NCBI GenBank assembly: GCA_018714925.1
Contig: DVMP01000157.1
Location: 1 to 37,476, forward strand
Direction: 5' to 3'
DNA length: 37,476 bases
Origin: Candidatus Allocopromorpha excrementigallinarum
GTDB lineage: Bacteria > Bacillota > Clostridia > Peptostreptococcales > Anaerovoracaceae
A program made the position numbers and the translations under genes. Shown here in pieces: positions 15,595-24,999 of this stretch (the first letter of the stretch is position 1; the number at the start of each line of letters is the position of its first letter). A model generated the notes under the pieces. That model saw only the letters and a program-made list of their open reading frames with translations. It ran no database searches and had not been told where the DNA came from.

Positions 15595-18500
15595 ATGAAG
15601 AAGGTATCCAAGAGGATAATCGCCATAATGCTGACAGCCATCCTGGCTTTTACCGTTTTCCCCAATATGGGCGCGGTGAGAGGGGAGGCGGCAACAAAGT
15701 CTCAAACCACGGCGAAGGCCGGAGATATATCCGCCGCGTCCGGTGAAAGGGAACCGGCCGCCGGCTTTGTCAATGTAGAAGTAGATACTGACGCGAAAAC
15801 AGCCGAGATTGCCTGGTTAGGCAATGTGAAGCGTATTGTCGTGAATTTATATGAAGATGAATATGAAGGAGCTTTCGAGGATGAGACCCCGGTCTATGAG
15901 AAAAGCGTGGATGTCTCACCTTCCATTGAGAGCATTGTTACGACGAATATCAGCTTAGATGACAGGATGCCGGAGTATTTTATGCTGGAGGTACTGCTGC
16001 AGGATGGCTCCGGCAATAATGTCTGCGATCCGTACATGTCCAGCGCCTATTCGGAGGCCATACGCACTGTCAGCGATAAGACGGCAGAGGACTACCGCCA
16101 TGAAGGGGACCGTCTGGTGGAGATGGCTGCTGATTCCGGCGTAAATGACGGCAGCTTTATAGTTCTTGCCGATGACGTTCTGCGCATAGAGGAAGGCTCC
16201 GGCGCGGCAGATGGCACCGAGGGGACAGGAGGCGTCCAGGTGGATTTAATAGAGACCAACGGCGGGGATTATCTCTGCAGCCTCCGTAACGTGGATGATA
16301 AGCTGTCGAGGCAGCTTAAGGCTATGGAAAAGGACGCTCCTGTGTTCGTTATAGACGAGACCTATGATGGAGATGAAGTACAGACAGGGTATCACATGTT
16401 TACCGCGGAGAGCGCGAATGTCGATGAAAATAACCGCAGCGCTGTCCTTCGTGGAAGGCTGGAGGAGGGGGTCGATGAAAACGGCAGTTCGGACCCCGGA
16501 ACGCTCGGCGCCTTTATGAAGGCCAGCAATGTAACGGTGAGCAAGGACTATAATTTCCCTATTGACGGAGCTCCTCTCGCCACATGGGGAACCATAACCA
16601 TAGACATAAAGGGGAAGCTGACCGTTTCCTTTGTGGTAAATTCCGACTGGAAAGAAACCAGCGTATCTCTTTCCATAATAAATGATATCACCTGCAATGA
16701 TACAGAAGTGGATATTGACCTTCCTACCGCGGCATATGATGTTCCTGTGGGGGAAGTCCCTATTGTGGTTACGGGCATAGTTAACTTTGAGTTTGTTATC
16801 AATCTCAGATTTTCCGGAACGGCCACAGGCGGGATAAGATTTGATTTCAACATGCGCACGGGTATGGAGATTGGGGGTAAAATCGGATGGAGCGGCCTTG
16901 ATATCTTTGTGAACAACAAATCCACCATGCCGACAACGGCATTTCGGGGACTTTCTCTCCAAGGCTCGGTATTCGCAGGATTTGCGGGAGGCCTTTCCCT
17001 TAACCTGTTTAAAATATTCGGTATCAGCGCCGAGCTGGAGAGCGGATATGAGGTTTCCGGAAAGCTGACCAGCGGCCATTACTGGGATGGCGAAAAGAAA
17101 TATCACGCCTGTAAGGATTTTACCTGTATAGATGGAGATCTCAGTTATAAGGTGCTTGGGTATAGTCTAAGCGTAAGCGCCGGGGTCTTCAGCAAAGGCA
17201 TTTCCGGGGAATTTCTGCCTTCTGTCCATATCACGCCCTTCTATTATTCGGGTACGTATGATGATTCCGCCGCCACGACCTGTCCTCACTGGGGGTACCG
17301 GCTCTTTGTCCATGTAAGGGACCAGAACGATAAGGCCGTTGCCGGGGCGGAGGTCTCATATGACAACGATGACAAGCAGTATGAATCCCTTAAGAGCGCG
17401 AAGACCAATTCGGAAGGCATCGCGACCATCTATCTGCCTAAGGGAAGACATGTTATAAATTTTTCTGTTAAGGATGATACGGGGCATGTGTTCAAAGACA
17501 CGGCAACCTTCAACGAGCTTGGATATAATGAAGACGATCTGATTCAGCCGGATCTGTATGTTGCGCTGGATATGTCCAGATATGAGCTTTCCTTTATAGA
17601 CCTGGATCAGAGCGGCGAGGCGAAGAATATGCCAAGGTCAATTCATGCTTACAGCGATGAACAGGAAAAGACCATCCCGGATATTACACCTACAAAGGAT
17701 GGCCGCACCTTCATAGGCTGGGCCGCGGAGCAGGGCTCGTCAGAGGTAAAATATAAACCGAGAGACCCTATTACTGTTAAAGAGGATACGCAGCTTTACG
17801 CGGTCTGGGTCAACAGTGAGTATACTATAAAATTCGAGGCGAACAAGCCCGGAAAGGCCTCCAATAATGTAGAAGGCACAATGGGCGACCAGAAGGTACA
17901 GTATACCGGTGATAAAGAGTATAATCTGAAAGAGAATCAATATACCCTTACAGGATGGGAATTTACAGGCTGGAGCAAAGAGCCTGACGCCGCTGAAGCG
18001 GAATATAAGGATAAAGCCCTGATATCGGATGAAGATATGGGAGGAGGCGTGGAAAAGACCGTCATCCTCTACGCCCAGTGGGAGCCGAAGACGTATACGG
18101 TTACTTTTGGAGACGGAAACGGAAGTACGAAAACCCAGGAGATGAAATACGATACCGCGGCCCGGCTTGACCTTAATTCATTCACAAGGACAGACCACGT
18201 TTTCACCCACTGGTCAACGCCTGCCTTTGGGAGCCGTTACGGGGACGGAGCCAGTGTGACAAATCTCTGCACGGTCAATGGAGACGGCAGCCTGACAGGC
18301 TATACCCTTACCGCCAACTGGCTTGAAACCGACGGAGCGACTATTATCATTACGGAAAATGGGAAACCGGTGGATATAAGCGATCCCGGAAACAGTATCA
18401 CCTTGAAAGCGTTTAACGGCAGCGAAGAGTTTACCGGAGAATTTGAGAGAAAAGACGCCGGAATTTATTCCATAAAAGAAAATTCGGGAATTCCCGACGG

Positions 18501-19719
18501 AACTTATCAGGTGATATTCAGCGGAGACCTGGAGGACTACCATACTGCCGACCATACTATAGATGTCTCAAGCGATCCCGGGGTATACAGCTTTGATTAC
18601 TACACCGTGAAAATATCAGGAGACGGCCATACCAAATCATGGATAGGATCTGAGGGCATTACTGAAAAGACAAAGGTACTTGTGGGCACTCAGCTGGAAA
18701 TCGGAAGCGAGACAGATGAAGGCTACACCTTTGAAAGGTATACAGCCGTGGGAAGTACGCCGGGCTGGGAAGGAGATAATCCGGCAGAGGCGAAGCAGAC
18801 CGTAACGGTTACAGGCGAGGCTGATATTGACGCCCACGCCGTCGCCAACCTGTATCAGGTGGTGTTTAACGCCAATGACGGCAAAACACAATGGACCGTA
18901 ACTCAGGACATGGTTTACGATGAGCCGCAGAAGCTGTTTTCCAATCAGTTCAGGCGGTACGGATACAAGTTTGCCGGCTGGACAAAAAAGCCTGAATGGG
19001 AAGGCCCTGCGGCATGTGATTATACAGACGCTCAGAGTGTAGTGAACCTCACTGCCGAAAATAACGGAAGGGTTCCCCTGTACGCCCAGTGGACTCCGGC
19101 GGAGACATTTATCGAATTTGATAAAAACGCCGGTGAGAGCGGAGATGTAAAAGGAGAAATGTCCAGCCAGGGAACCTTCTATGACAGCCCGACAAAATTG
19201 GAAAAATGCGGATTTACAAGGGATTACTGGGATTTTACCGGCTGGAACACGGAAAAGGACGGCAGCGGAATCTCTTATCCCGACGAATCGAAATTCATAT
19301 CTGATAACGCTGAAAACAACTCCACACTTACACTGTACGCCCAATGGAAGCCTACGGAGTACAGTATTGCCTACGACCTTGGGGGAGGCACGGTACTGGA
19401 GGGAAATCCCGAAGCTTACAGCATCGAAACAGAGGACTTTACTCTTAAAAACCCGAAGCGTGTAGGCTATATCTTTCTGGGCTGGACGGGATCCAACGGT
19501 GAGGAGCCTGAAAGAAATGTGACTGTTCCTAAAGGGTCCCACGGTGACAGGGAATACAAAGCCAACTGGGAGCCTGTAAGAACAGAGGTGACGGAGGATG
19601 AGGCAAATGGAAGAGGAACGCCTACGGGAGACAGCTTCAATCCGCTCCTCTGGGGCTTTCTTCTCTTAAGCTCAGCGGCTGCTTTGGCGGTTCTGTGTGG
19701 AAGAAGAAGGAACAGATAA
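15595..19719 (+). CDS. Large surface protein with InlB B-repeats and C-terminal anchor
   Basis: 1374 residues. A signal peptide (ISKR-type basic start, IIAIMLTAILAFTVF, cut near GEAA) is followed by about 500 residues of beta-rich sequence of unknown type. A Cna-B/carboxypeptidase-regulatory-like domain covers about 570-640 (HVRDQNDKAVAGAEVSYDND...GIATIYLPKGRHVINFSV). Several InlB/Listeria-Bacteroides repeats run from about 660 to 1325, recognised by GYxFxGW...LYAQW endings (FTGWSKEPD, LYAQWEPK, FAGWTKKPE, LYAQWTP, LYAQWKP, FLGWTG, YKANWEP). The end is PTGDSFNPLLW, a helix and GRRRNR, an LPXTG-like signal lacking the leading Leu. GGAGGGAGAG gives the ribosome binding site. Probably an adhesin; its ligand is unknown. 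Codon use (more CGT/CGC and ATT/ATC) differs from the housekeeping genes. Confidence 0.88.
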   Translation: MKKVSKRIIAIMLTAILAFTVFPNMGAVRGEAATKSQTTAKAGDISAASGEREPAAGFVNVEVDTDAKTAEIAWLGNVKRIVVNLYEDEYEGAFEDETPVYEKSVDVSPSIESIVTTNISLDDRMPEYFMLEVLLQDGSGNNVCDPYMSSAYSEAIRTVSDKTAEDYRHEGDRLVEMAADSGVNDGSFIVLADDVLRIEEGSGAADGTEGTGGVQVDLIETNGGDYLCSLRNVDDKLSRQLKAMEKDAPVFVIDETYDGDEVQTGYHMFTAESANVDENNRSAVLRGRLEEGVDENGSSDPGTLGAFMKASNVTVSKDYNFPIDGAPLATWGTITIDIKGKLTVSFVVNSDWKETSVSLSIINDITCNDTEVDIDLPTAAYDVPVGEVPIVVTGIVNFEFVINLRFSGTATGGIRFDFNMRTGMEIGGKIGWSGLDIFVNNKSTMPTTAFRGLSLQGSVFAGFAGGLSLNLFKIFGISAELESGYEVSGKLTSGHYWDGEKKYHACKDFTCIDGDLSYKVLGYSLSVSAGVFSKGISGEFLPSVHITPFYYSGTYDDSAATTCPHWGYRLFVHVRDQNDKAVAGAEVSYDNDDKQYESLKSAKTNSEGIATIYLPKGRHVINFSVKDDTGHVFKDTATFNELGYNEDDLIQPDLYVALDMSRYELSFIDLDQSGEAKNMPRSIHAYSDEQEKTIPDITPTKDGRTFIGWAAEQGSSEVKYKPRDPITVKEDTQLYAVWVNSEYTIKFEANKPGKASNNVEGTMGDQKVQYTGDKEYNLKENQYTLTGWEFTGWSKEPDAAEAEYKDKALISDEDMGGGVEKTVILYAQWEPKTYTVTFGDGNGSTKTQEMKYDTAARLDLNSFTRTDHVFTHWSTPAFGSRYGDGASVTNLCTVNGDGSLTGYTLTANWLETDGATIIITENGKPVDISDPGNSITLKAFNGSEEFTGEFERKDAGIYSIKENSGIPDGTYQVIFSGDLEDYHTADHTIDVSSDPGVYSFDYYTVKISGDGHTKSWIGSEGITEKTKVLVGTQLEIGSETDEGYTFERYTAVGSTPGWEGDNPAEAKQTVTVTGEADIDAHAVANLYQVVFNANDGKTQWTVTQDMVYDEPQKLFSNQFRRYGYKFAGWTKKPEWEGPAACDYTDAQSVVNLTAENNGRVPLYAQWTPAETFIEFDKNAGESGDVKGEMSSQGTFYDSPTKLEKCGFTRDYWDFTGWNTEKDGSGISYPDESKFISDNAENNSTLTLYAQWKPTEYSIAYDLGGGTVLEGNPEAYSIETEDFTLKNPKRVGYIFLGWTGSNGEEPERNVTVPKGSHGDREYKANWEPVRTEVTEDEANGRGTPTGDSFNPLLWGFLLLSSAAALAVLCGRRRNR
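17580..19572 (+). repeat. Array of InlB/Listeria-Bacteroides repeats (coding)
   Basis: About six to seven diverged units of 70-90 codons lie within the large surface gene, interrupted by a non-repeat insert at about 18340-18600. Units begin with a beta-strand such as YTVTFGDGNG, YQVVFNANDG or YSIAYDLGGG and end in AQW or ANW. The DNA copies are too diverged to look recombination-prone. Confidence 0.7.
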
Positions 19720-19782
19720 AAGCGGCGGAATGGCCGCGCCGGCTTTCTAAATACGTTTATTGACAGATGACGAGGTAATATC

Positions 19783-21189
19783 ATGAAAAGAAAGAAAATA
19801 ATAACCGGTCTTGTGACCGCCGCCCTTATAATGACGACTATGCTGCCCGCTGCGGCTTCCGCCTCTACCGCGGGCGCGTGGGCGATCCAGATGGGCGTGG
19901 ATAGCCTGGGAACCGAGGATATGGTGTGTTACGGAAACGATGGCCGCATGTGGCGTGTGCTGTCTGTAAATGGCAGCGGAGGGTACTATATGCGCCAATA
20001 CGGAGGCCAGGTGAACAGCAGCGGCGCTATGCTCATGATGTCTCTGGGAGGTCTGTATAAGACGCGATTTAACTTTAACAATGACTCCGATTATGAGAAC
20101 AGTTATTTACGTGAGAACCTGACAAAGGTTACAGCCCTGGCCAATCAGGAATTTTTCAGCGCGGCTGAAAAGGAGGCCATGCTGAAGACCTTTAAGTCTG
20201 AGAAGCCTAACAGCGATATTAATGGTTTTAAAGCTATGAACCCAAAGGTCTGGGGCGACAAGCTGTTCATACTGTCGGCAGAGGAAATGCAGACGTATCT
20301 TAAAAACGATAAAATAAAAATGATGATGACGGAAGGAGAAATCGGAGGATGGTGGCTTAGGTCAGCCTTTGACGAGTATTCCAACTGGATGGTTGATGAC
20401 CATGGGAAGCCTGCTAGGTATCCGGCTTCCTTTACAACACAGATCGTCGGAAAGAATCCCATTTGGGTCCGCCCCGCTTTTAATCTGGACAAGGAGGCTG
20501 TAGTCTTCATATCAGGCAAAAATGAAAAATCCAGGGCCGGCATGGATGAAGGTCTGACTCCTGTTTCCGCCAACGCCGGTATTTATGGCTGGGAACTGAC
20601 CCTGAAGGACGATATTAATTCCGGCAGAGGGGGCTTTAGAATCTCAGACAAGGTGGTGAGAACCGAAGAAGGCGTATCAGTCAGATACTGGGACGCAAAA
20701 ACGGGAAATAACGAGTATATTTCAGCCATGATCCGCGATGAATATGACGGCGTAAGATACTACGGACGAGTAAAGAACCTGTCTTCCGGCATCAAAAGTG
20801 ATGTCGTGGAGATCAAGTTTTCCGACATTCCCATGGAGAGCGGCTATAAGCTTTATGTTTTCAATGAGCAGTACAACGGAAACGGTAAAACCCATTATAC
20901 CAGTCAAATTTTTGAAGTAAAAATCCCTGATAAGGTCAGCGCGCCGGATGTCGATGCGGGAGTAATGTATGGCGAGGACATACCGCCTGAGGGGACATCG
21001 GGCTCTGCCGCAGCTGCTGAAGGAGCTTCAGCGGATTTATCACCGGCCGGACAGCCGGATAATATAAAAAGCGGCGGCGCGGCGGATACAGGTGATAATA
21101 TGAATCCGGCCGCCTGGGCGGGAGCGCTGGTTCTGGCGGCGGGAGCCGGAGGAGTGCTTCTTTACGGAAGAAGGAAAAGAAGGAGCTGA
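19783..21189 (+). CDS. Surface protein with DUF6273 domain and C-terminal anchor
   Basis: 468 residues. Signal peptide KRKKIITGLVTAALIMTTMLPAAASA. The N-terminal half carries a DUF6273-like region: WRVLSV early, then the hallmark GGWWLRSAF (about residues 186-194) and a late WVRPAFNL (about 228-235). This fold occurs in many secreted Clostridia proteins and is of unknown role. A beta-rich part (about 280-385) follows, then a Gly/Ser/Ala spacer, DTGDNMNPAAW, a hydrophobic helix and GRRKRRS. It starts 63 nt after the InlB-repeat gene with no terminator or clear promoter between, so cotranscription is likely. Codon use matches that gene rather than the flanking housekeeping genes. Confidence 0.83.
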   Translation: MKRKKIITGLVTAALIMTTMLPAAASASTAGAWAIQMGVDSLGTEDMVCYGNDGRMWRVLSVNGSGGYYMRQYGGQVNSSGAMLMMSLGGLYKTRFNFNNDSDYENSYLRENLTKVTALANQEFFSAAEKEAMLKTFKSEKPNSDINGFKAMNPKVWGDKLFILSAEEMQTYLKNDKIKMMMTEGEIGGWWLRSAFDEYSNWMVDDHGKPARYPASFTTQIVGKNPIWVRPAFNLDKEAVVFISGKNEKSRAGMDEGLTPVSANAGIYGWELTLKDDINSGRGGFRISDKVVRTEEGVSVRYWDAKTGNNEYISAMIRDEYDGVRYYGRVKNLSSGIKSDVVEIKFSDIPMESGYKLYVFNEQYNGNGKTHYTSQIFEVKIPDKVSAPDVDAGVMYGEDIPPEGTSGSAAAAEGASADLSPAGQPDNIKSGGAADTGDNMNPAAWAGALVLAAGAGGVLLYGRRKRRS

Positions 21190-21205
21190 TTTTCCTGTCT
21201 CCTTT

Positions 21206-21223
21206 CCCGCCGGTTTCGGCGGG
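21206..21223. other. GC-rich hairpin without T tract
   Basis: CCCGCCG (21206-21212) and CGGCGGG (21217-21223) with a 4-nt loop, just after the DUF6273 surface gene. It may stabilise the mRNA end ahead of the true terminator. Confidence 0.4.
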
Positions 21224-21281
21224 GCTGCGAAAGTACGCGAATAAAATTTCACAGAGGCTTAATAAAAGCATAAGGACAGAG

Positions 21282-21313
21282 GGAGACCCGATACGATTGA
21301 GGGTCTCCTTTTT
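21282..21313 (+). terminator. Terminator of the surface-protein locus
   Basis: GGAGACCC (21282-21289) pairs perfectly with GGGTCTCC (21301-21308), followed by T5. The remaining 220 bp to rho contain only the rho promoter and leader. Confidence 0.85.
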
Positions 21314-21394
21314 CAACGTGCGGCTCAGGCAGGGACCGGAGCGCAAGGACCTTGTACTTTGGGAAATTATTAAAAATTTATAGATGGATTTGTG

Positions 21395-21423
21395 TTGTGC
21401 CGAAGAGAAAATAGGTGTATATT
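21395..21423 (+). promoter_or_regulatory. rho promoter
   Basis: TTGTGC (21395-21400), 17 bp, TATATT (21418-21423), with TG just upstream as an extended -10. The leader is about 110 nt; no convincing attenuator hairpin was seen in it. Confidence 0.55.
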
Positions 21424-21538
21424 ATAGGTGATGTAGATTCAGTAAATATCTCAGTTCTGTCAGGATGATCTGTTCAATTTGTTCCCGATATAAAAGAATG
21501 ATTTTTTATTTTGAATTTGGAAAGGAATATTAAGCTGT

Positions 21539-22969
21539 ATGTTTGACGCGACAAAAGAAGAAAAGGCCTTAAAGGGAAAAAAGGTGGCTGAGCTCAGGGA
21601 GATAGCCGCGGCTTTTTCCGTAGAGGGCTGTGAAAAGATGAAAAAGGCCGAGCTTATAGAGGCCCTTATGCGGGAAAAGGAAAAAGACGCGGAGCCGGAG
21701 GCGGCTGAAGAAGCCGGGGAAACCGCGGCTTCCGGAGAAGAGCCGAAGGAAAAGCCCGCACCTGTAAAGGATAGGGAAAAGGGCGAGGAAAAGCAGGAGC
21801 GTGAAGGCAGAAAGGAAAACAGAAAGGGAAAGGTTGTTCCCGACAGAGAAGACAGGTTCGAGGTGGAGGGAATCCTGGAGCTGGCGGACGGAGGCTTCGG
21901 ATTCTTAAGATTCAATAATTTTCTCACCAGTGAAAAGGATATATACGTGGCCCCGGCCCAGATAAGGAGATTTAACCTTAAGACAGGGGATAAAATAAGG
22001 GGTATATGCAGAAAACCCAATGACGGGGACAAGTTCGGAGCGCTCCTTTATGTTATAACCGTCAACGGAGACGAGCCGGGAGTGGCCATAAAAAGGACGG
22101 ATTTTGACGCTCTTACTCCCATATTTCCCAATGAGAGATTCATACTTGAGGACGGAAGAGATCTGTCTCTCAGGCTTATTGACCTGGTGGCTCCCATAGG
22201 AAAGGGGCAGAGAGGCCTTATAGTGGCTCCCCCTAAGGCGGGAAAGACCGTGCTTCTGAAGAAAATGGCCAACAGTATAGAAAAAAATTATCCCGACGTT
22301 GAAATGATAGTTCTTCTGGTAGATGAAAGGCCGGAAGAGGTTACGGACATGAAGAGAAGCCTTAAGGGCGGAGAGGTAATATACTCCACCTTTGACGAGA
22401 TGCCTCAGCACCATGTAAAGGTGGCGGAAATGGTCCTGGCGAGAGCACAGAGGCTGGCGGAGCATAAAAGGGACGTGGTGGTCCTTCTGGACAGCATCAC
22501 ACGTCTGGCGAGAGCCTATAATCTGGTGGTTCCGGCTTCAGGAAAGACTCTTTCGGGAGGATTTGATCCGGGGGCCCTTCATAAGCCGAAAAAATTCTTC
22601 GGAGCCGCCAGAAAGCTGGAGGAGGGAGGAAGCATAACCATTCTGGCAACAGCTCTTGTAGAGACCGGAAGCAGGATGGATGACCTTATATTCGAAGAAT
22701 TCAAGGGAACGGGAAACATGGAGCTCCATCTTGACAGGAGACTGTCGGAAAAGAGAATATTCCCGGCCATAAACCTGAACAAGTCGGGAACCAGACGTGA
22801 GGACCTTCTTATGAACCAGGATGAGCTTGAGGCCATATGGTATATGAGAAGAGCTCTTGGGAGCAGAGACACTCAGGAGGTTACGGAAATGATTCTCGAC
22901 AACCTGGCGCATACGAGAGACAACAAAACATTTATAGAAGTGATAAAAAAGATCAGACTTGAGGGGTAG
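21539..22969 (+). CDS. rho: Transcription termination factor Rho
   Basis: RNA-dependent hexameric ATPase that ends transcription. 476 residues. The Rho_N helical domain (about 8-45) is followed by a charged, Glu/Lys-rich insert (about 48-105), as in many Clostridia and Actinobacteria. Then come the cold-shock-like RNA-binding domain (about 106-180, [18 protein letters not shown]) and the ATPase with Walker A APPKAGKT (230-237), [12 protein letters not shown] and Walker B-type [22 protein letters not shown] precedes the start by an unusually long 12 nt or so. DUF1385 follows 2 nt after the stop, so the two are coupled. Confidence 0.97.
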   Translation: MFDATKEEKALKGKKVAELREIAAAFSVEGCEKMKKAELIEALMREKEKDAEPEAAEEAGETAASGEEPKEKPAPVKDREKGEEKQEREGRKENRKGKVVPDREDRFEVEGILELADGGFGFLRFNNFLTSEKDIYVAPAQIRRFNLKTGDKIRGICRKPNDGDKFGALLYVITVNGDEPGVAIKRTDFDALTPIFPNERFILEDGRDLSLRLIDLVAPIGKGQRGLIVAPPKAGKTVLLKKMANSIEKNYPDVEMIVLLVDERPEEVTDMKRSLKGGEVIYSTFDEMPQHHVKVAEMVLARAQRLAEHKRDVVVLLDSITRLARAYNLVVPASGKTLSGGFDPGALHKPKKFFGAARKLEEGGSITILATALVETGSRMDDLIFEEFKGTGNMELHLDRRLSEKRIFPAINLNKSGTRREDLLMNQDELEAIWYMRRALGSRDTQEVTEMILDNLAHTRDNKTFIEVIKKIRLEG

Positions 22970-22971
22970 CA

Positions 22972-24066
22972 ATGGATCTGAGCAAAATTTTTATTAAGGA
23001 CGCCTGCCCGACGAAAATGGGCGGTCAGGCGGTAATGGAAGGGATAATGATGAAGGTGGAGGAGAAGACGGCTCTGGCTGTAAGACTCTCCAACGGCGAT
23101 ATAAAGGTGGAGACCCACCTGACCAAAAAACCGGGCAAATGGGCAAAGCTTCCCATAGTACGGGGAGTCGTCACCTTTGTGGCTTCTCTGGTAACGGGAG
23201 TAAAGATGCTCATGGACTCCGCGGAAATACTGGAGGACGACGACGAGGAGGAATACGAGGAAACCAGATTCGAGGCCTGGCTCGACAGGAAATTTGGAGA
23301 AAAGGGAGCCTGGAACATAATGATGTACGCATCCGTGATCCTGGCGCTCGCTTTTACGGTAGGGGTATTTATGATACTTCCCACGGGAGTGGTGAGCATA
23401 ATGAAGCTGTTTACGGACAGCGTGTTCTGGCTTAATTTCGCTGAAGGCGTCTTCAGAATACTTCTCTTTGTCGCCTATGTATGGGCAATATCCTATGTGG
23501 GAGAGATAAAGAGAGTTTTTCAGTTTCACGGTGCGGAGCACAAGACCATACACTGCTTTGAAAGCGGAAAGGAGCTGACTCCCGAAAACTGCGCCGGGTT
23601 TTCAACACTCCATCCAAGGTGCGGCACCAGCTTTCTCATGTTCGTGTTCATAATAGCCTTTGCCCTGCATTTTCTAATGGGCTGGCCTGACCTTGTTCTC
23701 AGGGTGGTTTCCAGGCTCCTGGTGCTGCCTCTGGTGGCGGGACTTTCCTACGAGCTGCTGAGATGGGCCGGAAGAAGCGACAGCGCGGTGGTGAAAATAC
23801 TCAGCATTCCGGGACTCTATCTTCAGAAAATAACCACCAAGGAGCCCGACAGAGAGCAGCTGGAGGTTGCCATAGCAGCTGTAAACGCCGTGCTGGATGA
23901 CGGCTCTGTGGGAACGAGAATAATAAAGAAGGAAGAGCCTGAGGAAAGGAACACGGAAGAAAAAGCCGAAGAAATAAAAAGACGGCCGTCGCGGCAGAGG
24001 GACGGATATACTATAGCAGGAGCGCGGCCCTTAAAGGGAAGACTCATGAGCAGAAGATACATTTAA
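22972..24066 (+). CDS. DUF1385 (YqhQ-type) membrane protein
   Basis: 364 residues with the family opening MGGQAVMEGIMMK and VRGVVTFVASLVTGVKML. Membrane helices lie near 115-140, 160-180, 215-235 and 240-260, and a conserved FHGAEHKTIHCFE with LHPRCGTSFL sits in between. The C-terminal 60 residues are basic, charged and probably cytoplasmic. DUF1385 genes commonly lie near rpmE, prmC and prfA in Firmicutes, as here; their function is not established. The start is 2 nt after the rho stop, with GAGGGG in the rho end as ribosome binding site. Confidence 0.9.
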   Translation: MDLSKIFIKDACPTKMGGQAVMEGIMMKVEEKTALAVRLSNGDIKVETHLTKKPGKWAKLPIVRGVVTFVASLVTGVKMLMDSAEILEDDDEEEYEETRFEAWLDRKFGEKGAWNIMMYASVILALAFTVGVFMILPTGVVSIMKLFTDSVFWLNFAEGVFRILLFVAYVWAISYVGEIKRVFQFHGAEHKTIHCFESGKELTPENCAGFSTLHPRCGTSFLMFVFIIAFALHFLMGWPDLVLRVVSRLLVLPLVAGLSYELLRWAGRSDSAVVKILSIPGLYLQKITTKEPDREQLEVAIAAVNAVLDDGSVGTRIIKKEEPEERNTEEKAEEIKRRPSRQRDGYTIAGARPLKGRLMSRRYI

Positions 24067-24099
24067 CCGGGCGCGCCGGTCAGAGAAGAGGGACGACAG

Positions 24100-24984
24100 A
24101 TGAAGACGAGAATACTTGTTAAGGAAGGAGAATACAGGCTTTCAAAGGCCTTTTGCATGGATCCTAAAATAGACGCGGAGGAGCTGTTTTGTTTTTTGAC
24201 GGGAATGGACAAGGTAACCCTGTTTCTTAAGGCAGAGGAAGAGGTGGACAGCGAAACAGAGGAGAAATACATGGAGCTGATAGAAAAGAGAGCCTCCAGA
24301 GTTCCTCTTCAGTACATAACGGGAGTCCAGGAATTTATGGGACACACCTTTAAGGTGAGCCCTCAGGTGCTGATTCCCAGACAGGATACTGAGACCCTTG
24401 TTTCCGAAGCCGCCAGGGTCATACGGGAGACTCCTAAGGAAAAGCTTTCTCTTATGGAGAGGCTGAGAGGAGCCAAGGAATGGGATATACTGGATCTCTG
24501 CTGCGGAAGCGGAGCTGTGGGAATCTCCCTGGCAAAGATATTTTCCAACGTAAGGATAACAGCCACAGACATAAGCGGAGAGGCTGTAAAGCTTGCCGGA
24601 GAAAACGCCAGGGCACTCAGAGTCAGGGCGAAGTTTTTAGAGGGAGACATGTTTGAGCCTGTAAAGGACAGAAGGTTCGATATGATAGTTACCAACCCTC
24701 CCTATATAAAGACAAATATGATATCAATACTTCAGGATGAAATCAAGAAGCATGAGCCCCTTTCGGCCCTTGACGGAGGAAGGGACGGACTGAAGTTTTA
24801 CAGAATAATAACCGATAAGGCGGCGGATCACCTTAAGGCGGGCGGTTTCCTGTTAATGGAAATAGGCAGCGACCAGGGGGAGGACCTGAGAAAGATGCTG
24901 AAGGACTCGGGGAAATACACGGCCGCTGAGGTAATAAGAGATCTTCCCGGCAAGGACCGGGTGGTAAAGTGCAGGCTTAAGTAG
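24100..24984 (+). CDS. prmC: Peptide chain release factor N5-glutamine methyltransferase
   Basis: Methylates the Gln of the GGQ motif in release factors RF1 and RF2 using S-adenosylmethionine. 294 residues: N-terminal helical substrate domain, SAM loop DLCCGSGAVG (132-141), the catalytic NPPY (199-202) and the ATDIS acidic strand. The usual partner prfA is not next to it but lies near 33.8 kb. A hydE start follows 15 nt after the stop, so hydEGF may be read from the rho-prmC transcript. Confidence 0.96.
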   Translation: MKTRILVKEGEYRLSKAFCMDPKIDAEELFCFLTGMDKVTLFLKAEEEVDSETEEKYMELIEKRASRVPLQYITGVQEFMGHTFKVSPQVLIPRQDTETLVSEAARVIRETPKEKLSLMERLRGAKEWDILDLCCGSGAVGISLAKIFSNVRITATDISGEAVKLAGENARALRVRAKFLEGDMFEPVKDRRFDMIVTNPPYIKTNMISILQDEIKKHEPLSALDGGRDGLKFYRIITDKAADHLKAGGFLLMEIGSDQGEDLRKMLKDSGKYTAAEVIRDLPGKDRVVKCRLK

Positions 24985-24999
24985 CCGGAGAAGAGGAGG

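Noticed and set aside
17580-19572. CRISPR-like or recombination-prone DNA repeats
   Set aside because: The similarity is at protein level only; units are 70-90 codons and diverged.
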